Made by a program: the position numbers and the translations under genes
Notes under the pieces: generated by a model
Told to the model about the DNA's origin: nothing
Database searches by the model: none
Seen by the model: the letters and a program-made list of their open reading frames with translations, nothing else
In this document: positions 21,620 through 32,090 of the stretch, in pieces
Layout of the letters: every line of letters starts with the position of its first letter
Numbering within the stretch: position 1 is the stretch's first letter
NCBI GenBank assembly: GCA_963971535.1
Contig: OZ020593.1
Location: 12,701,500-12,765,499 of the forward strand
Length of the DNA stretch: 64,000 nucleotides
From: Notolepis coatsorum
Lineage: Eukaryota > Chordata > Actinopteri > Aulopiformes > Paralepididae
Reading direction: 5' to 3'

Positions 21620-22391
21620 TTAAGACTGTAAAATCATAGTGGAATCGCCATGGAGCCTGACAGTGACATCACTAACAGTCAAACCGAAGGAGAGGACATG
21701 TGGCACTGGGACAGATTTGGTCTGAGACTCCTCTCTCTGCCACTCGCACTCCACCGTGAACTGTTTCCCGTTGAGGTTGGAGGCGGCGACAACCAGGTGA
21801 GAAACAGAGGACAGGTCACTGAGGCTGAGAATCAGAACCTTGTATGGTGGGAGAAGCTCTGTGCCCAAAGACAGATCCACTGCATGCAAACACGAGGATC
21901 CATTCCTCTGTGTGCAGCCAAACACCCAACTCATCATCTCCAGGTTGTTGCTCCGGCAGTAGAAGTGGCTGTAGGCTTTCCTCCGACTAGAAAGGGCAAA
22001 CAGGAAGTACTTGACCTGACCCTCCTTTGGTGTGCTGTAAGCCAGGCGGAGTGTGTTCACTTCACTTAACGCTTCAGGAGAATCTGAGAAGGATATGGAT
22101 GCCTCCTGAGTTTCATCCAACATGCGGACAGGGTGTCTGATAAAAGTGATGGTTGAGAACTGTCAGTCTCCGCTCTGGGTCTGCTGAAAACTGTCTCGTT
22201 TCTGGTTCGATGAGATCAAAGAAAGCCCTCACAGTGGCCAGAACAAGCTCTTTACACCAAACAATGGACAGGTGGTCAGTAGACACCCACGTCCTGGGGA
22301 CGGCAGTGGCCACCAGTGACATCTTGCTGGGGTCTCCTACTGGACAGGGCAGGGACGTCAGGCTGGAGCGCACCTGGTAGTCCCTGTGACC

Positions 22392-23371
22392 CAGTGGCGG
22401 CCGGTGGGTATTCGCCACTAGGGGCGCTATACCAAATATTTTGTACAGTAGAGTACAGTACCACGCAACACTCATGGCAAGACGTGAGCGATTCGACTCA
22501 CGCTCACGGCAATGAATCGGCTCTTATGAACGAGTCGCTCAGCTGTTACTACAACAACACACAACCAGTCAAATAAAGTATAGTCTAGACTCTAATTCAC
22601 AACTTGAAACACAATATATAAATAGAAAAGTTAGAAACAAAACTCGCCCGTCTACAAACACAGGCAGATCTCTCCCTCTCTCCTTCTCTCTCTCACACAC
22701 AGCGCGACGTGGAATCGATTCGTTACACAATCAGACCTATTATATACCAAGAATAACTTCAGTATGAGTACAGGGCTGTACACATATTTTGCATATTGTT
22801 AAACGAGCCAAGGCTAGCTATTAAACTATCGATATGAATCGAAAATCTGGGACCCTGATGTAAACAAGACAAACGTCTTTCTCTGGTCTGCATCCCCTTA
22901 ACAATTGTGTGTATTGAGCCGTACTGTATTGTACCCATTCTGCAATCTGTTAATAAAGTTCTCATTCATTCATTCTAGACCGCTTCAAATCGCGCTCGGA
23001 TTCCAACATAGTCATATTTCAACGCACAACGCCGTATGCACTGATTGGCTGTGACGGAGACAGCGATCAAACTGTGACGCGCAGTCAGAGCGCTATCGCT
23101 TCTTGCCCGGGCGAGAAATACGAAAAAAATAAAAAAAAACGTCACTTCCTGCAATCCTGCCCATGAAAACGATGTTTTTTTAATTTAGATAATAACGTTA
23201 TATTGTGCATTGGAAATACAAACACTTAAAATGAGTAAATATTATTCATTTTAAACATGTTTATATTATTTATAGGGCTATAAAACAAAAAACAAAAAAG
23301 TTTTTTTTTCTTCTTCTCTCATTTAACAGGTGGGTCGGCGCCCTAGCGCCACCAGTGGCGAGCCGCCACTG
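22392..23371. mobile_element. hAT element inserted in pgap1 copy, perfect 8-bp TSD
   Basis: Ends CAGTGGCGGCCGGTGGGTAT and inverted CAGTGGCGGCTCGCCACTGG. TSD CTGTGACC at 22384-22391 and 23372-23379. Removing the element and one TSD rejoins pgap1 codons GGGH and RDYQV in frame. It contains a LINE 3' tail (22833-22975, plus) and no transposase. Confidence 0.92.
22833..22975 (+). mobile_element. LINE 3' tail inside the hAT element
   Basis: GGGACCCTGATGTAAACAAG through CTGCAATCTGTTAATAAAG and a CATT repeat tail. Same 3' end as the LINE at 25086-25708. Confidence 0.85.
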
Positions 23372-24754
23372 CTGTGACCGCCGCCCACGGAGAGCACAGT
23401 CACATTCCGGAGGTCGCCCGCCTGGCCTGCCCACCTCTGCCTGACCGCAGGTAAGTGTCGAGGACCAGCACGGGGGCCAGGTGGGGGGAGGCCTGGGTGA
23501 TGATGAGGCTGGAAGTGCGTCTGCCTGCGGAGGCTGCCTCCATACAGAGCCACCAGCTCCTCGTTGAAGTCCACTGTGAAGACGTTGAGGTGGAGACCGC
23601 CTTCCATGCTCTCCGCCTTCCTTAGCGCGGGGGAGGCCTGGGTGATGATGAGGCTGACCAGACGCGGGCTGAAGCGAGGCAGGGTGAACAGAGCCCGGGC
23701 CACGACTCCTCCCATGGAGTGACCCACCAGGACCACACTCCGAGGGGGGTCTTCAGCGTCCTTGTAGAGGCGCAGGATGGCCTTGATGCTCTCGTGCAGG
23801 AAGTGCGTCTGCCTGCGGAGGCTGCCTCCATACAGAGCCACCAGCTCCTCGTTGAAGTCCACTGTGAAGACGTTGAGGTGGAGACCGCCTTCCATGCTCT
23901 CAGCCTTCCTTAGCCCCACCGAGCCCAGGGACCGGGCTTGTTTATAGCTTCCTGCATTCCCAGGCAAGAAGAGAACAGGGGCACCGCTGAGTTTGAGGGC
24001 ACAGGTCTCCTGGGCGTACAGGCCCTCTCCATAGACAGGGTGTCCGCGGATCCTTAAAAAGTCTTAAATTGGTTAAGGCCTTAGTTTGTCTTAAAATGTC
24101 TTAAATCCATTTTCAGAGGTCTTAAAAATGCCATAGAAAGGAAAGATAAAATGCCATGTCATGTTTTATTATGAAATCTGGGGAAGTACGGTTAACGGGA
24201 GATAAAGTCGGGAGTTTTTATTGACCGCGTTGTAGCATCACGCAGACCGGAATGGGGCGGAACCAACACGGGTCCTTATGTTGGCCGGGAACAATTTCAG
24301 TGGAGTCTAGCTAACGTTAGCAAGGCGAAGCGGAAGCGATAACGTTACGTTTAGTTTAGCATTTGCACTCGTTAATATGGGAAAGTGCCAATTTAACGAG
24401 AACTGGCTCGACAATCCACTGTTTGCGCGAGGTTGGTCCCAGTCAAAGTCAAAGACCATTACGAGGCCCGCTGCAACAACAAAAAAAGAGCAGTCGAGTC
24501 GCACATGCTGAGCAGCGCTAAGCGTACCTCTGCAAAAACGGCGCCTGCAAACTACTATTTCGAATTTCTTTTCGGCCCCGCCATCTCAGGTAGGACTATA
24601 ACATCTGCACCAACAGAAGTCTGGATAACATGCGGCTCCACGCCAACACTTGAAGCTGAGGTCTTAACTTGAAAATAATCTATTCACGGATGTAAACAAG
24701 GACACGTTTGTGTTTATGTTCGATGAGAGTCACCCACTATGTATTTTTTCCTCC

Positions 24755-25068
24755 CACCCACCCCCTCCTAATGTACAGTATCCTCCCATCATATGTATGT
24801 TAGGATCTATGGGTAACAGTACTGTATATTTGCATATCTTATATGTCACAAATGTAACAGTACTATATACCTGTATGTCCCTATGCCATAAATGTCATGT
24901 ATGTTGAGTGTCATAAATGTCACTATGAATTGAAAATGGGGGACCCTGATGGAAACAAGACAAACGTCTTTCTCTGGTCTGCATCCCCTTAACAATTGTG
25001 TGTATTGAGCCGTACTGTATTGTACCCATTCTGCAATCTGTTAAACAAAGTTTTCATTCATTCAACCA
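24755..25068 (+). mobile_element. LINE 3' untranslated region, plus-strand copy
   Basis: CCTCCTAATGTACAGTATCC, GGGTAACAGTACTGTATATT, then the GTCTGCATCCCCTTAAC tail and a CATT repeat. It lies tail to tail with the minus-strand copy that starts at 25086. Confidence 0.8.
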
Positions 25069-25085
25069 AACCACAAAAACAAAAC

Positions 25086-25708
25086 GACTGGATGAATAAA
25101 TGAAAAACTGTATTAACAGATAACAGATAAATACACACAATTGTTAAGGGGATGCAGACCAGAGAGACTTTCGTCTTGTTTACATCAGGGTCCCCCATTT
25201 TCAATTCATAGTAACTGTACTGTTACATTTGTGACATATGCAAATATACAGTACTGTTACCCAGAGATCCTAACAGAAAATATATACATATGATGGGGAG
25301 GAGACTGTACATTAGGAGGGGGGGGGGGGGGGGGGGGGGGCGTTGGACATTTACGGTGCCCAGTTTCTAATTGCAGCCTCCCGTAGGTGCTCTTTAAGAG
25401 CGGTTTTGAATGTGGGCAGGGGTAAAGTGGGTTTTAGGAGTGAGGTTAAGCAGTAGTCTGACCAGTTTGTTTTGTGATGTTTGTAATCTTGTTTTTTGTG
25501 CCTTTGAGGTGCTTTGGTACCATGAGGTGCAAGCATAGTCGTAGTACCCCTGAATGAGTGCTCCTGCCAGAGTCTTCAGGGTATTCTTGTTTACCAGAGA
25601 GCAGATCCGGTACAAGAATCTAGTTTGTTGGTTGACTTTTTTGATACCCTGGGGAGGGTGGTAATAGTTATGTGTTCTGACAGGTATCAGTCCTATGGTG
25701 ATAATCAT
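25086..25708 (-). mobile_element. LINE reverse-transcriptase C-terminus with its 3' end
   Basis: The minus-strand protein includes KVNQQTRFLYRICSLVNK, LAGALIQGYYDYACTSWYQS and, in a shifted frame, FKTALKEHLREAAIRNWAP followed by a stop. A G/C homopolymer (25316-25340) and the repeated 3' tail follow. It continues the protein of the 8170-10262 LINE, which stops at KVNQKTK, so both belong to one family. This copy assigns the orphan tails in the window to that LINE. Confidence 0.85.
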
Positions 25709-26266
25709 GTGTTCTTACAGGTATCAGTCCTATGGTAGTATGTGTTCTGACGGAAATGTGGCTGTTGCACTTGCTGCTTGGCCCCTGGTATATTTTGTAT
25801 AGCTATATTTGCTATTTATGTTTGGTCACCCCTTTGTTGAAATTCATCCAATCCAGTTACTCCTTTAAGTTCAAGATTTTTAAGTTTCCAAGTTATTTTT
25901 TAATAAACATCTTTGGACCAACGTGTCCCTAAACTTAAACTAATTGGTGTCGTTGCATGATTTTTGCCATTTTGTTATTGTGAAATTGGTATTAAATTTA
26001 ATTCTGAGTGGCATTAAAAAGTCTTAAAAAGCCTTAAATCTGACTGGGCTAAACCTGCAGATACCCTGATAGAGGTAGAGGCCATATGCTGGATACAGAC
26101 GGGCCACACGACGAGGCAGTGCCACTCGCCGGTACTCGGGGTATTCAAACATGTAAGTCATGCTGCATCTATTCTCCTCGAACCCCGTGAGCAACTCTCG
26201 CAGGCCCGTCGCCAGAAGCGCAAGCACAAGCCCGTAAAAGGCCACTGTGGCGACTTTCATGTTCAC

Positions 26267-27570
26267 TATCTTTTTAGCGTCAAATTTACAGGTGTTTTAT
26301 TGCCATGTTCCAATTGTTTCTTCCGTCAAACTCCCTCATCCATGATGCCAAACACTCGCTAAAGTAAGGCGCCAGCGACTAAACTGTCCCCGGCCTGGGA
26401 CTCCTCCCTTTTCAATTTGCACCCGACCTTTCATTTACTCAACTTTTATTTTTATTTAATTTTTTTCTCTTTCTTTCTCAAGAGCTATTGTTCTACCTAG
26501 TGCTTATTATGGTTGTTTTTTTATTCTACCTAAGAATGCAACATTTTACAATTGCCTGCATAGTGTCTTAAGACTGTTGTTTAGTGATATTGATGCTTAG
26601 AATTATCGTGCTACTTCCTGCCAAGTGTGAAATTGTGATGTATTGATGTTGATTGATTTGATGTTCTGCATAGTGTCTTGAGACTGTGGTTTAGTGATAT
26701 TGATGGTTGAACTTACCAGGTTGTGTGCCAAAAATGGCACAAAGTGAGGTAATGTGAGTGTAATTTCAGAGTCTTAACCCTCCTTCTCTCAAAAACTGTT
26801 AAAACACTATATCCATTCATTATATTCAGAGCAGGCCAGATAACGCTTGCATCCAAGGCCGCAGCGAGCCCTCCGCAAGGGCCCATCCCATCCGACTCCC
26901 CAAATGACCATATAAAGCCAACCCAATCAGAGACGGAGGCGTCTCTATCTCACTGTGTTAAGTCATTACAATATTGCTTTGTCTTCACTTTTACTCTGAC
27001 AGACCTGTGATATGCACTCTGACAGACTAGAAGTCCGTCCGTACGGACGTAGGCCTACTGTATATTTTCTTTTCCAATAAACCTGTATTCATTTAACGTG
27101 AGTATTCCGGCTGTCTTTTATCTCCCGTTTCATTATTTCAGAATACCTGATTCGCAGTGTGACACTGTTTTAGGCTGCTGGATGTCCGTGGAGAACCTGG
27201 TGGTTTGCACGCTCATAAGGCCAATATCTTGTCTCTGTATTTTACTGCATCCCTGGAGACGTCAAAATCCACCACAACACTAATAAAACGCGAATAAAAA
27301 GCAAAGGGCGAACTGTGGTGTCAGGCAATAACTATATAATTAATATACAATAAAGTGTATTAAAATATGCTATATGTGCAAAACCGCGGCAGTAAAATAC
27401 GATAAAAGTTATTATTACAAGATGGCTGTCATGTCATCTTTCTCTCTCGTCATCAGGTAGGTTGGTGACTGACAGCTCGTTGCCATAGCTACAAAAGGCT
27501 CACGCTGCATTTTTTTTTTTTACCGCAAACGCTCCACCCCAGCACTACCGGCGCACTGCCAGCGTTTTTC
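26267..27570. other. Anonymous sequence upstream of the pgap1 copy
   Basis: Contains a ~110-bp period duplication (GCATAGTGTCTTRAGACTG at about 26557 and 26667) and AATAAA-bearing sequence near 27078-27083 that could be an old LTR or a gene end. No coding domain is recognisable. Confidence 0.4.
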
Positions 27571-27613
27571 AGCTGGAAATGTGAGCTAGGTGGACGCATG
27601 CCCGGCCCCTTAG
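27571..27613 (-). mobile_element. Transposon terminus CTAAGGGGCCGGG (faces 21201)
   Basis: Inverted counterpart of the end at 21201, with TCCACCTAGCTCA in common. It abuts the L1-type ORF1 fragment directly, so this end marks an insertion into that LINE. Confidence 0.45.
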
Positions 27614-28497
27614 TGTTCAACAGTTGCTGGGCCGCTTTTATTCGTTTTTTGATGAAGATTGTTCTCTTTGATAAATAAATCAGTGTCCTCCTTTGAATGA
27701 CACATTATTTGCTTCCCTTTGAAGTTGATCTGTAACGATGAGGGCCAGCGCATTCTGTAGACAATGCCATTGTCTTGTAGGACGGTTTTGGCCTCGAGAA
27801 AGATTTATTTTCTCATTTTCTGAATAGCCGGTGGAATGTCCTGGAAGATTTGGACTTTGGCACCTTCAAACGTGAGGGAGCGCTTTTCCCTGGCCAGCTG
27901 TTGAATCTTATTCTTCTCCTGGAAACGGAGAAAGCGAATCCAAACATTACGAGGCGGGCGGCCTGCGGCTGGGCAAGTGTTTGGGGCTCGGTGCGCTGCT
28001 TGTAGCTCAATACGCCTCGGGAGCGAGGCGTCGGAGCCGAACAAGTTCGAAAAGAACGTCTCGAAAAAGGCGATTGGGTCGGGACCTTCTCTCCCCTCGG
28101 GAAGGCCGTGGATTTTAAGATTAAACCTTCTGCTGCGATTTTCCAGGTCGATATTCCTCTCCGTCAGGTATGAGATTTATTTTTCTAATTTGTGAAGCCG
28201 GCTGTCAGCGTGTTGGATGTGGTCCTCCACGTCACTGATCCGCTGTTCCATAGTATCGAAACTTGTTGTCAAACCAGTCAGCTTTCCATCCATGGCTGTC
28301 AAGGCAGATTGGATTTTATCCACTTGTTTGGCGATTCTGTTTGAGACATCAGTCCCCTCTTTAATTGCCTTCATTAGGTCACCAAGATTTAATTCCGCTG
28401 AGTCTGTCATGACTGTTGGCGTGTGACGTATCCTTCGTCTTGGCTGTGTATCTACTAGAGTGTCGGGAGGGCCTTTGCTTTGGAGTCCTTCACTCAT
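27614..28497 (-). mobile_element. L1/Tx1-type LINE ORF1 fragment
   Basis: On the minus strand an ORF1-like protein starts MSEGLQSKGPPDTLVD at 28497, has a coiled-coil stretch (IAKQVDKIQSALTAMDGKL, then SDVEDHIQHADSRLHKLEK) and then, after frameshifts, the RNA-binding core PRNVWIRFLRFQEKNKI and AREKRSLTFEGAKVQIFQD, ending near KENNLHQK. This order matches the transposase_22 type L1 ORF1p. A stop and frame changes near 28060-28180 show it is dead. It is cut at 27613 by another transposon end. Confidence 0.75.
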
Positions 28498-28974
28498 TTA
28501 AATAAATAACATTTATATTCAATCCGACATTAAACGAAATGTCTAAGCAGGCAAGGTGGGTTCAGTGCAGCAGTGACATTAGTCAATTATTTAGGCAAGT
28601 ATTAAGTTGGTATAATAAACTCTGCGTCAGGAGCACATGGGAGCATGCGACTACCCTCTAGCACAGCATTCTCCTAACTGTGAACAGAATGTCCTACCTT
28701 GTTCGGGGTATCGCTCTGTGATATTTTCGTATTGTTGAAGTAATACGTTAGGTAACTCCTTTCGACGCCCTGGAAGAGACACTGGTGCACATAACTCTTA
28801 ATGAACATCCGAAGTGCCATATTCCTCGTTCCCTGAATCTCCAGATAATCCAGGCTCACAGGTGCTGTGGCTTTGAGATGAGCTTTCTTTGCTGTCTCAT
28901 CCACGTCTATGAGAGGGTGATAGGTTTTTAGTTCATTAATGCTAATATCTTATATCTAAGCTCCTCTGGTCAAA
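28498..28974. other. Sequence upstream of the L1 ORF1 fragment
   Basis: May be L1 5' untranslated region. A 76-codon minus-strand frame (28904 to 28674) has no recognisable similarity. Confidence 0.35.
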
Positions 28975-30850
28975 CACAGTTTTCAATAATAACATTAACG
29001 AGACTCGTTAACGTTAGCATTAAGCTAACAAGCTGGGGCCGCTGGTGTACAGCTGAGAGCTCCAGCATAGCTAACAGCTAGGCGCAAGCCAGAGTAGTTT
29101 TCATTCAATCAATAATAACATTAACACTTTGGTCGCCAGGCTTATATTCTTAATATACCATCCTCCGCCAGCTCTATTTGTCTATGGCGATGTTTACCTT
29201 CTTTGCAGGGCTATAACTTTTTAAATTGTATTGCTAAATTGACATTACTATGGCCCATTCAACATCAAGTATCTATTGTTCAGGGTGTAGCAACGTTATA
29301 CTTTTTCATTCACATATTCATACTAAAATACGGTCTAAAGTATAAGTATGTTTTTATCGTTTTCTGCAGCTTTCTCCTGAACGTGATTTATAGCCCCAAA
29401 TGCATTATATTGATGATCAAATACAGTTTGATAGGAATCTGCGCGAGATAAAAAAATTCAAATGGACGTGCTTCTAGAAGTTACTACTGATCATCTGATG
29501 TTGACCGGGGGGGGGGGGGTCGTTTATAATTCCGTGGCCAACGTTAGATGATTCATCTAGTGTGGGTGATATGATCATTAGAGCAGTTAGTATCGAACAC
29601 GTTAAAAAATAACGCTGAATCTAACCGTAGCTTCCTCATAGCGTTGGGCGATGAGCGTGGAACAGAAATATTCCTATTATGGGATGTAGAAATATGCGAT
29701 CCATTTCCAGGTTGTATAATAGTATATACGTCCAAATCATGTTGTTTATCGAGTTATTGGTAACGGATTGCTATCCGTTGTGTCTAGCTCGAGTCCTGGG
29801 ACTATTACCGAGTGATCGGACCGAATTGGAATGAGCACCAGCTTCCATTTCCCGTTTCCGCTCTGGGCGATCCGCTGATCGGCCACCAGATGGCGCTCTT
29901 GAACCGTTGGAGAGTTGCGAGGGGATCAACAGTAGATCTCAAGTCTCCGGGGGAGAAATATGATTTCGATTACAGATTTTTGAAATATTGATATCAAAGA
30001 CGTGGTACGGCGTCTTTGGCAGAATGAGCATGGCGGTGAATGACGTGGTACGGCGTTTTTGGCGACCATAGTGTTAATGAGACTCTTGTTGTGTCTATTC
30101 TGCTAACGCTACCTCTCATTGCTTTAACGTTACCTAGGCTCTCGTGTCTATCTGCTAACGTTAACGTTAGCATTAAGCTAACAAGCTGGGGCCGCTGGTG
30201 TACAGCTGAGAGCTCCAGCATAGCTAACAGCTAGGCGCAAGCCAGAGTAAAACACAGTTTTCATTCAATCAATAATAACATTAACGAGACTCTCGTTGTG
30301 TCTATTCTGCTAACGCTACCTCTCATTGCTTTAACGTTACCTCTCGTGTCTATCTGCTAACGTTAGCATTAAGCTAACAAGCTGTAACAGCACCAGTCTC
30401 GCGTCTATCTGCTAACATTAGCATTAGGTAATAACCGGTTTAAAATGACCTAACAACAACAAGCTTAACAAGTCAGCGATCTTTTTGAGACTAAACTCCG
30501 CTCGGTGGCAAATTGTGTTGATGTCGGTTTTGTTTCATCAATAAATGAGGCAGAATACACAGTGACTGTATCCTTTTTTGTTTATTGCACTTGTTCCTGC
30601 TGCAAATGAAATCCTAAGCGAGAGCTTAAAGATGGCGGCTTTCTGTTTTTCTGGAGACCCTCCAACGAGTGACGCGTCTCTCTTCTGACAAATCAGTGGT
30701 CTGCAGTGTTTCACGTGACTCATGAGGGGGTAAACGAGCGTAGAGCAGCTGGTATTCACGAAGGAGGCCGATGGCCAACGCTGGCCAATCAGAGAAACGC
30801 GGAAGTACATTTGCGTTGCCCAAAGTGTTCACGCATCCCACCCCCAAACC
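28975..30850. mobile_element. H-related repeat block with B4 nested inside
   Basis: Shares with element H the series AAACACAGTTTTCATTCAATC, CTAACGTTAGC palindromes, CTCGGTGGCAAATTGTGTTG and GTTTATTGCACTTGTTCCTG. The AGCTGGGGCCGCTGGTGTAC block occurs twice (about 29030 and 30185), on either side of the B4 insertion. The ends are not defined. Confidence 0.55.
29121..30077 (-). mobile_element. B-family piggyBac-like MITE (copy B4)
   Basis: TTAA at both ends, termini TTAACACTTTGGTCGCCAGG and inverted TTAACACTATGGTCGCCAAA. A G-run (about 29506-29518) has expanded in the family's C-rich box. The mini-exon is on the minus strand near 29630-29740. Confidence 0.88.
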
Positions 30851-31055
30851 CACCCACCCCACGGATCAACAGGTAGGGCTATATACATAACATGCAACAA
30901 GAGAAAAGGTTAAAATACAGACAATAATAATAATAATTGCTACTGACAATAATACACTTAAATTAAATAATACAAAATACAAATATTATAACAAAGAAAA
31001 ATGTTATAATAAAAAATAATAAACAAAAAAAAATTGTCTGAGTCAGATATGGTAC

Positions 31056-31634
31056 TTAACACTTTCAGTGCCGGGCCGTGTTTTCCTATTTACCCCGTTG
31101 AGTGCCACCATCCACGGCCAATGTTAACGTTAATATCGCCTAATCTATGTTTTAAATTATGGCTGTGTCTAATCTGCCCGTCTTTTACTGGAATATTCCA
31201 GAACGTTGTCATTTGTCGGCCTATTTATGAATCGTTTTCAAATAAACGCTAGATGATCGATAATATATGTGTGCGCACGCACGCTTGTGCCGTGCGCTGA
31301 TAATCGCTGCTGTTATTTTTACAGTCAAAACAGCAATATCACATATAGTGGAAACGCTTATATCTCCGTGAAAACGAGTCCGATTATCCTGATAATCCGT
31401 TCTCCCATTCACTTTCATTGAGTCCATTCCAAAAGGGTGATTTACCATCTGGGAGACGATAGGGGGCGCTTTTTTCACATCTGATCGCCGGCGGTCCCTG
31501 GATCTCCAACGGTAGGCTCGCGCGATGCAATATGATTTCAGATCAAAAAAAAAAAAACGATAATAGCCGTGACGTGGCATTCAACGGTCGGGGCGTAAAC
31601 CCGAGAATATTCGTCCGTGGCATCCAAAGTGATG
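31056..31634 (-). mobile_element. A-family piggyBac-like MITE, internally deleted
   Basis: Left end TTAACACTTTCAGTGCCGGG. The right end reads GGCATCCAAAGTGATG, so the final TTAA is mutated. Family sequence between the CTAATCTGCCCGTC block and the TTTTACTGGAATATTCCAG block is missing, and so is the mini-exon. Confidence 0.75.
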
Positions 31635-31639
31635 AGGGG

Positions 31640-32090
31640 ATTTTTGACTTGGTGCTGGCCTTTAGTCTTTTCATATCTTGCCGAACATCGGGATTTATGT
31701 TCCATGAGCCCGACTGTTTCTACCAAGGAAGACAGCTCCTCCTCCAGGAGAATTAGGTTTCGCAGTAAGGGGTCTGTTGTGTTGGAAGCAGAGTTCCATT
31801 TCTGGAATAGCTGGCGTCTTCCTAAATCCGTGGGCAAGAATGTAGTGCTGACTAGAAAGTTATGCTGGAGATCCATGTTTTTCCTGACCAGGTCGAATAT
31901 TCGTCTAGAGTTGTCCGTTTTGACCCGGGAGTAGTCTCTTCCTTCGGACGAGTCGGATATTATCTTGTATAGCATTCAGGGCCATAAGGTTGAGTCTGTC
32001 TTGCATGTTATGAGGGTTGGTTTGTCAAAATGGGTCAGCAAGATAGAAGTATTCAATGAGAGTTTTTCCTCAGATTGTAGATTAGCTTTT
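31640..32090 (-). other. Unrecognised coding-like segment
   Basis: The minus strand has an open frame with MDLQHNFLVSTTFLPTDLGR, SASNTTDPLLRNLILLEEEL and VGLMEHKSRCSARYEK. Composition is protein-like, but I cannot place the family. It is bounded by the A element on one side and the G element on the other, so it is a remnant of whatever they inserted into. Confidence 0.35.

Larger units (their letters stand above)
24036..26068. mobile_element. hAT-type element (5-bp TSD) inserted in pgap1 copy
   Basis: Ends CAGGGTGTCCGCGGATCC and inverted CAGGGTATCTGCAGGTTT, with subterminal AAAAAGTCTTAAA repeats at both ends, a common fish element. The host sequence reads ATAGA on both sides (24031-24035 and 26069-26073), a 5-bp duplication. 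Excising it joins pgap1 GLYLY to GEGLYAQ in frame. It carries two LINE copies placed tail to tail. Confidence 0.85.
21620..26266 (-). pseudogene. pgap1: Intronless, broken copy of pgap1 (GPI inositol-deacylase), with two hAT insertions
   Basis: PGAP1 is the endoplasmic-reticulum lipase that removes the acyl chain from the inositol of GPI anchors. The minus strand encodes its N-terminal half: ATG at 26266, a hydrophobic segment, GFEENRCSMTYMFEYPEYRR and PAYGLYLY to 26074; then [27 protein letters not shown] and the serine-hydrolase motif GHSMGG (near 23710-23730); then VPRTWVSTDHLSIVWCK and AFFDLIEPETR (22391 downward), CLHAVDLSLGTELLPP and SHLVV. The coding continues across many normal exon junctions without introns, so it looks like a retrocopy. 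It stops near 21640, well before the transmembrane C-terminus. A ~130-bp segment encoding [11 protein letters not shown] to RRQTHF is repeated at 23503-23632, with a deletion of the lipase middle and a frame change. The two hAT elements at 22392-23371 and 24036-26068 split it at exact TSDs. Confidence 0.8.

Noticed and set aside
22392-23371. Reading the interval as a pgap1 intron
   Set aside because: It has hAT terminal inverted repeats and an exact 8-bp TSD instead of splice sites.
26740-27160. Possible LTR with AATAAA near 27078
   Set aside because: Neither a TG...CA boundary, a TSD nor a second copy could be shown.
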